From: Campylobacterales bacterium
Lineage (GTDB): Bacteria; Campylobacterota; Campylobacteria; Campylobacterales; Arcobacteraceae
Assembly (NCBI GenBank): GCA_019752775.1
Contig: JAIELU010000039.1
Span: forward strand, 1-6,509
Length of the DNA: 6,509 nt
Reading direction: 5' to 3'
This document shows positions 5,672-6,509 of the stretch, in pieces. The position numbers and the translations under genes were made by a program. Numbering within the stretch: the stretch's first letter is position 1; each line of letters opens with the position of its first letter. Under the pieces are notes generated by a model that had not been told where the DNA came from, searched no databases, and was given only the letters and a program-made list of their open reading frames with translations.

Positions 5672-6509
5672 CTATAGAGATTCTAAATACTCATCAAATC
5701 CTATTAATTTAAAATCTATTAAAGAATCTAAATACGGTTGAAGCAAAAATTGCTTAGCACTTGAAATTTTTAAATCTTGTATTAGTTGAATAGCTGTTAA
5801 AAAATCTGCATCTGGATCATTTAATATAACTTTAATTAATGATATTTGAATAGAAGCATCATTATATCTTCCTGCTTCTAACAATGCAGCAACCATTAAA
5901 TACATACTATATTTATCTTCTAATTTATACTCTGATTGTAAATATTCTAATGTTTTAATTGCTTCATCAGGTGAATTAAAATGTAAATCTCTTAAAGCTT
6001 TTGTTCTTAAATAAGAAGGTGTTTTTTTACCTGAAATATTCATATCAGCCTTTGAAAAAATACCTAGTCCTTTTAAAATATCCACATAAAATCTTGTTAT
6101 TATCAAAGGTCCTTCTAAAAACTGATTATTCAAACTCAAAGGAATTGAATCTTGTAATCTTGAATAATAAGTGTAATCTGTTTCCCCTTTTCTTCTTTGT
6201 ACCATTTTTATTAAAAATGTTAAGGGATCTTTAAAATGTTCATCAAGTAAGGCATGATTTTCAGTTACTTTTCCACTTTTCATTACTTTTAAGAAATCCA
6301 ATGCTTTATAAAATATAGTATTTTCATACTCTAATGGCTTATCTACTGAAGTAAACTGAGGATTTATAAATAATTTATAAATCTCTTTTGAGAAATAATT
6401 ATACAAACCATTATTACTTTTTATGTTTCCCTCAATATATTCTTTATCTTTAATTTTGATATTTAATCTATCTGCTGTAATTAAATACATAATTGAATAA
6501 AGCTTATTT
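5672..6509 (-). CDS. Unrecognised helical, TPR-like protein; probably the C-terminal part of a larger protein running off the right edge
   Basis: Not recognised with certainty. At least 272 residues are visible from the only in-frame ATG (6488-6490). That ATG has no Shine-Dalgarno sequence, and the frame stays open through the remaining 18 bases (codons N-K-L-Y-S-I), so the real start is probably outside the window. The visible chain is mostly alpha-helical, without a signal peptide or clear membrane helix. Residues about 161-218 (numbered from the ATG) look like paired helices of a tetratricopeptide-type solenoid, for example SPDEAIKTLEYLQ (173-185) and AALLEAGRYNDAS (201-213). The chain ends in another amphipathic stretch, with stop TAG at 5672-5674. 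Lying just upstream of a motor operon, it could be the C-terminus of a motor-associated TPR protein such as PflA or PflB of Campylobacter. That is inference only, and an unrelated repeat protein is possible. Confidence 0.6.
   Translation of the reverse strand, partial: NKLYSIMYLITADRLNIKIKDKEYIEGNIKSNNGLYNYFSKEIYKLFINPQFTSVDKPLEYENTIFYKALDFLKVMKSGKVTENHALLDEHFKDPLTFLIKMVQRRKGETDYTYYSRLQDSIPLSLNNQFLEGPLIITRFYVDILKGLGIFSKADMNISGKKTPSYLRTKALRDLHFNSPDEAIKTLEYLQSEYKLEDKYSMYLMVAALLEAGRYNDASIQISLIKVILNDPDADFLTAIQLIQDLKISSAKQFLLQPYLDSLIDFKLIGFDEYLESL

Noticed and set aside
5657..5673. Hairpin AGTTT / AAACT at the end of the right-edge gene as a terminator
   Set aside because: The stem is only five base pairs, A/T-rich, with no strong T run directly after it on the minus strand; too weak to call.
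6001..6234. Plus-strand open frame opposite the helical protein
   Set aside because: Lys/Leu/Phe-rich shadow frame with no recognisable domain or operon context.
1..6509. A wholly new defence, mobile or biosynthetic system
   Set aside because: All genes but the right-edge one fit known flagellar families; no transposase, integrase, repeats, CRISPR array or toxin-antitoxin pair was seen.

Overview
The window reads as a flagellar locus from an AT-rich member of the Campylobacterota, most like Arcobacter and its relatives. That placement rests on the low G+C, the extended -10 promoter without a clear -35 box, the FliY-type switch protein and the linked flhF-flhG pair. It is inferred from gene content and composition, not from a database search. 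All supported genes lie on the minus strand, so they are read from high to low coordinates.

Right edge (5672-6509): an unrecognised alpha-helical protein with TPR-like features. Its frame stays open to the window edge and its only visible ATG has no ribosome binding site, so it is probably the C-terminal part of a larger protein. Next comes a 79-base intergenic gap (5593-5671) holding an extended -10 promoter (TGCTATAAT) and a good ribosome binding site.

From that promoter runs a very tightly packed set of nine genes: a FlaG-like protein (5281-5592), the switch protein FliY (4390-5268), the stator proteins MotA (3631-4386) and MotB (2848-3627), a rod-binding-domain-only FlgJ (2543-2848), a FlgN-like chaperone (2157-2534), a short exported protein with a FlgA/SAF-like C-terminus (1778-2173), the SRP-type GTPase FlhF (633-1781), and the start of the MinD-like ATPase FlhG (1-629, cut by the left edge). 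Gaps are 12 bases or less and several junctions overlap, so one polycistronic transcript is likely.

Together the genes cover rod/P-ring/hook assembly (FlgJ, FlgA-like, FlgN), torque generation and switching (MotA, MotB, FliY), filament properties (FlaG) and flagellar number and placement (FlhF, FlhG). No wholly new system is evident. The points of interest are within known parts: a PomA/PomB-like stator rather than the H+-type stator of Campylobacter and Helicobacter, a MotA that lacks two usually conserved prolines, an apparently degenerate phosphatase motif in FliY, a minimal FlgA-like protein, three TTG starts, and a nine-A tract near the start of flhG. No RNA genes, mobile elements, CRISPR arrays or convincing terminators were seen. 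There is no gene-free stretch over 300 bases.
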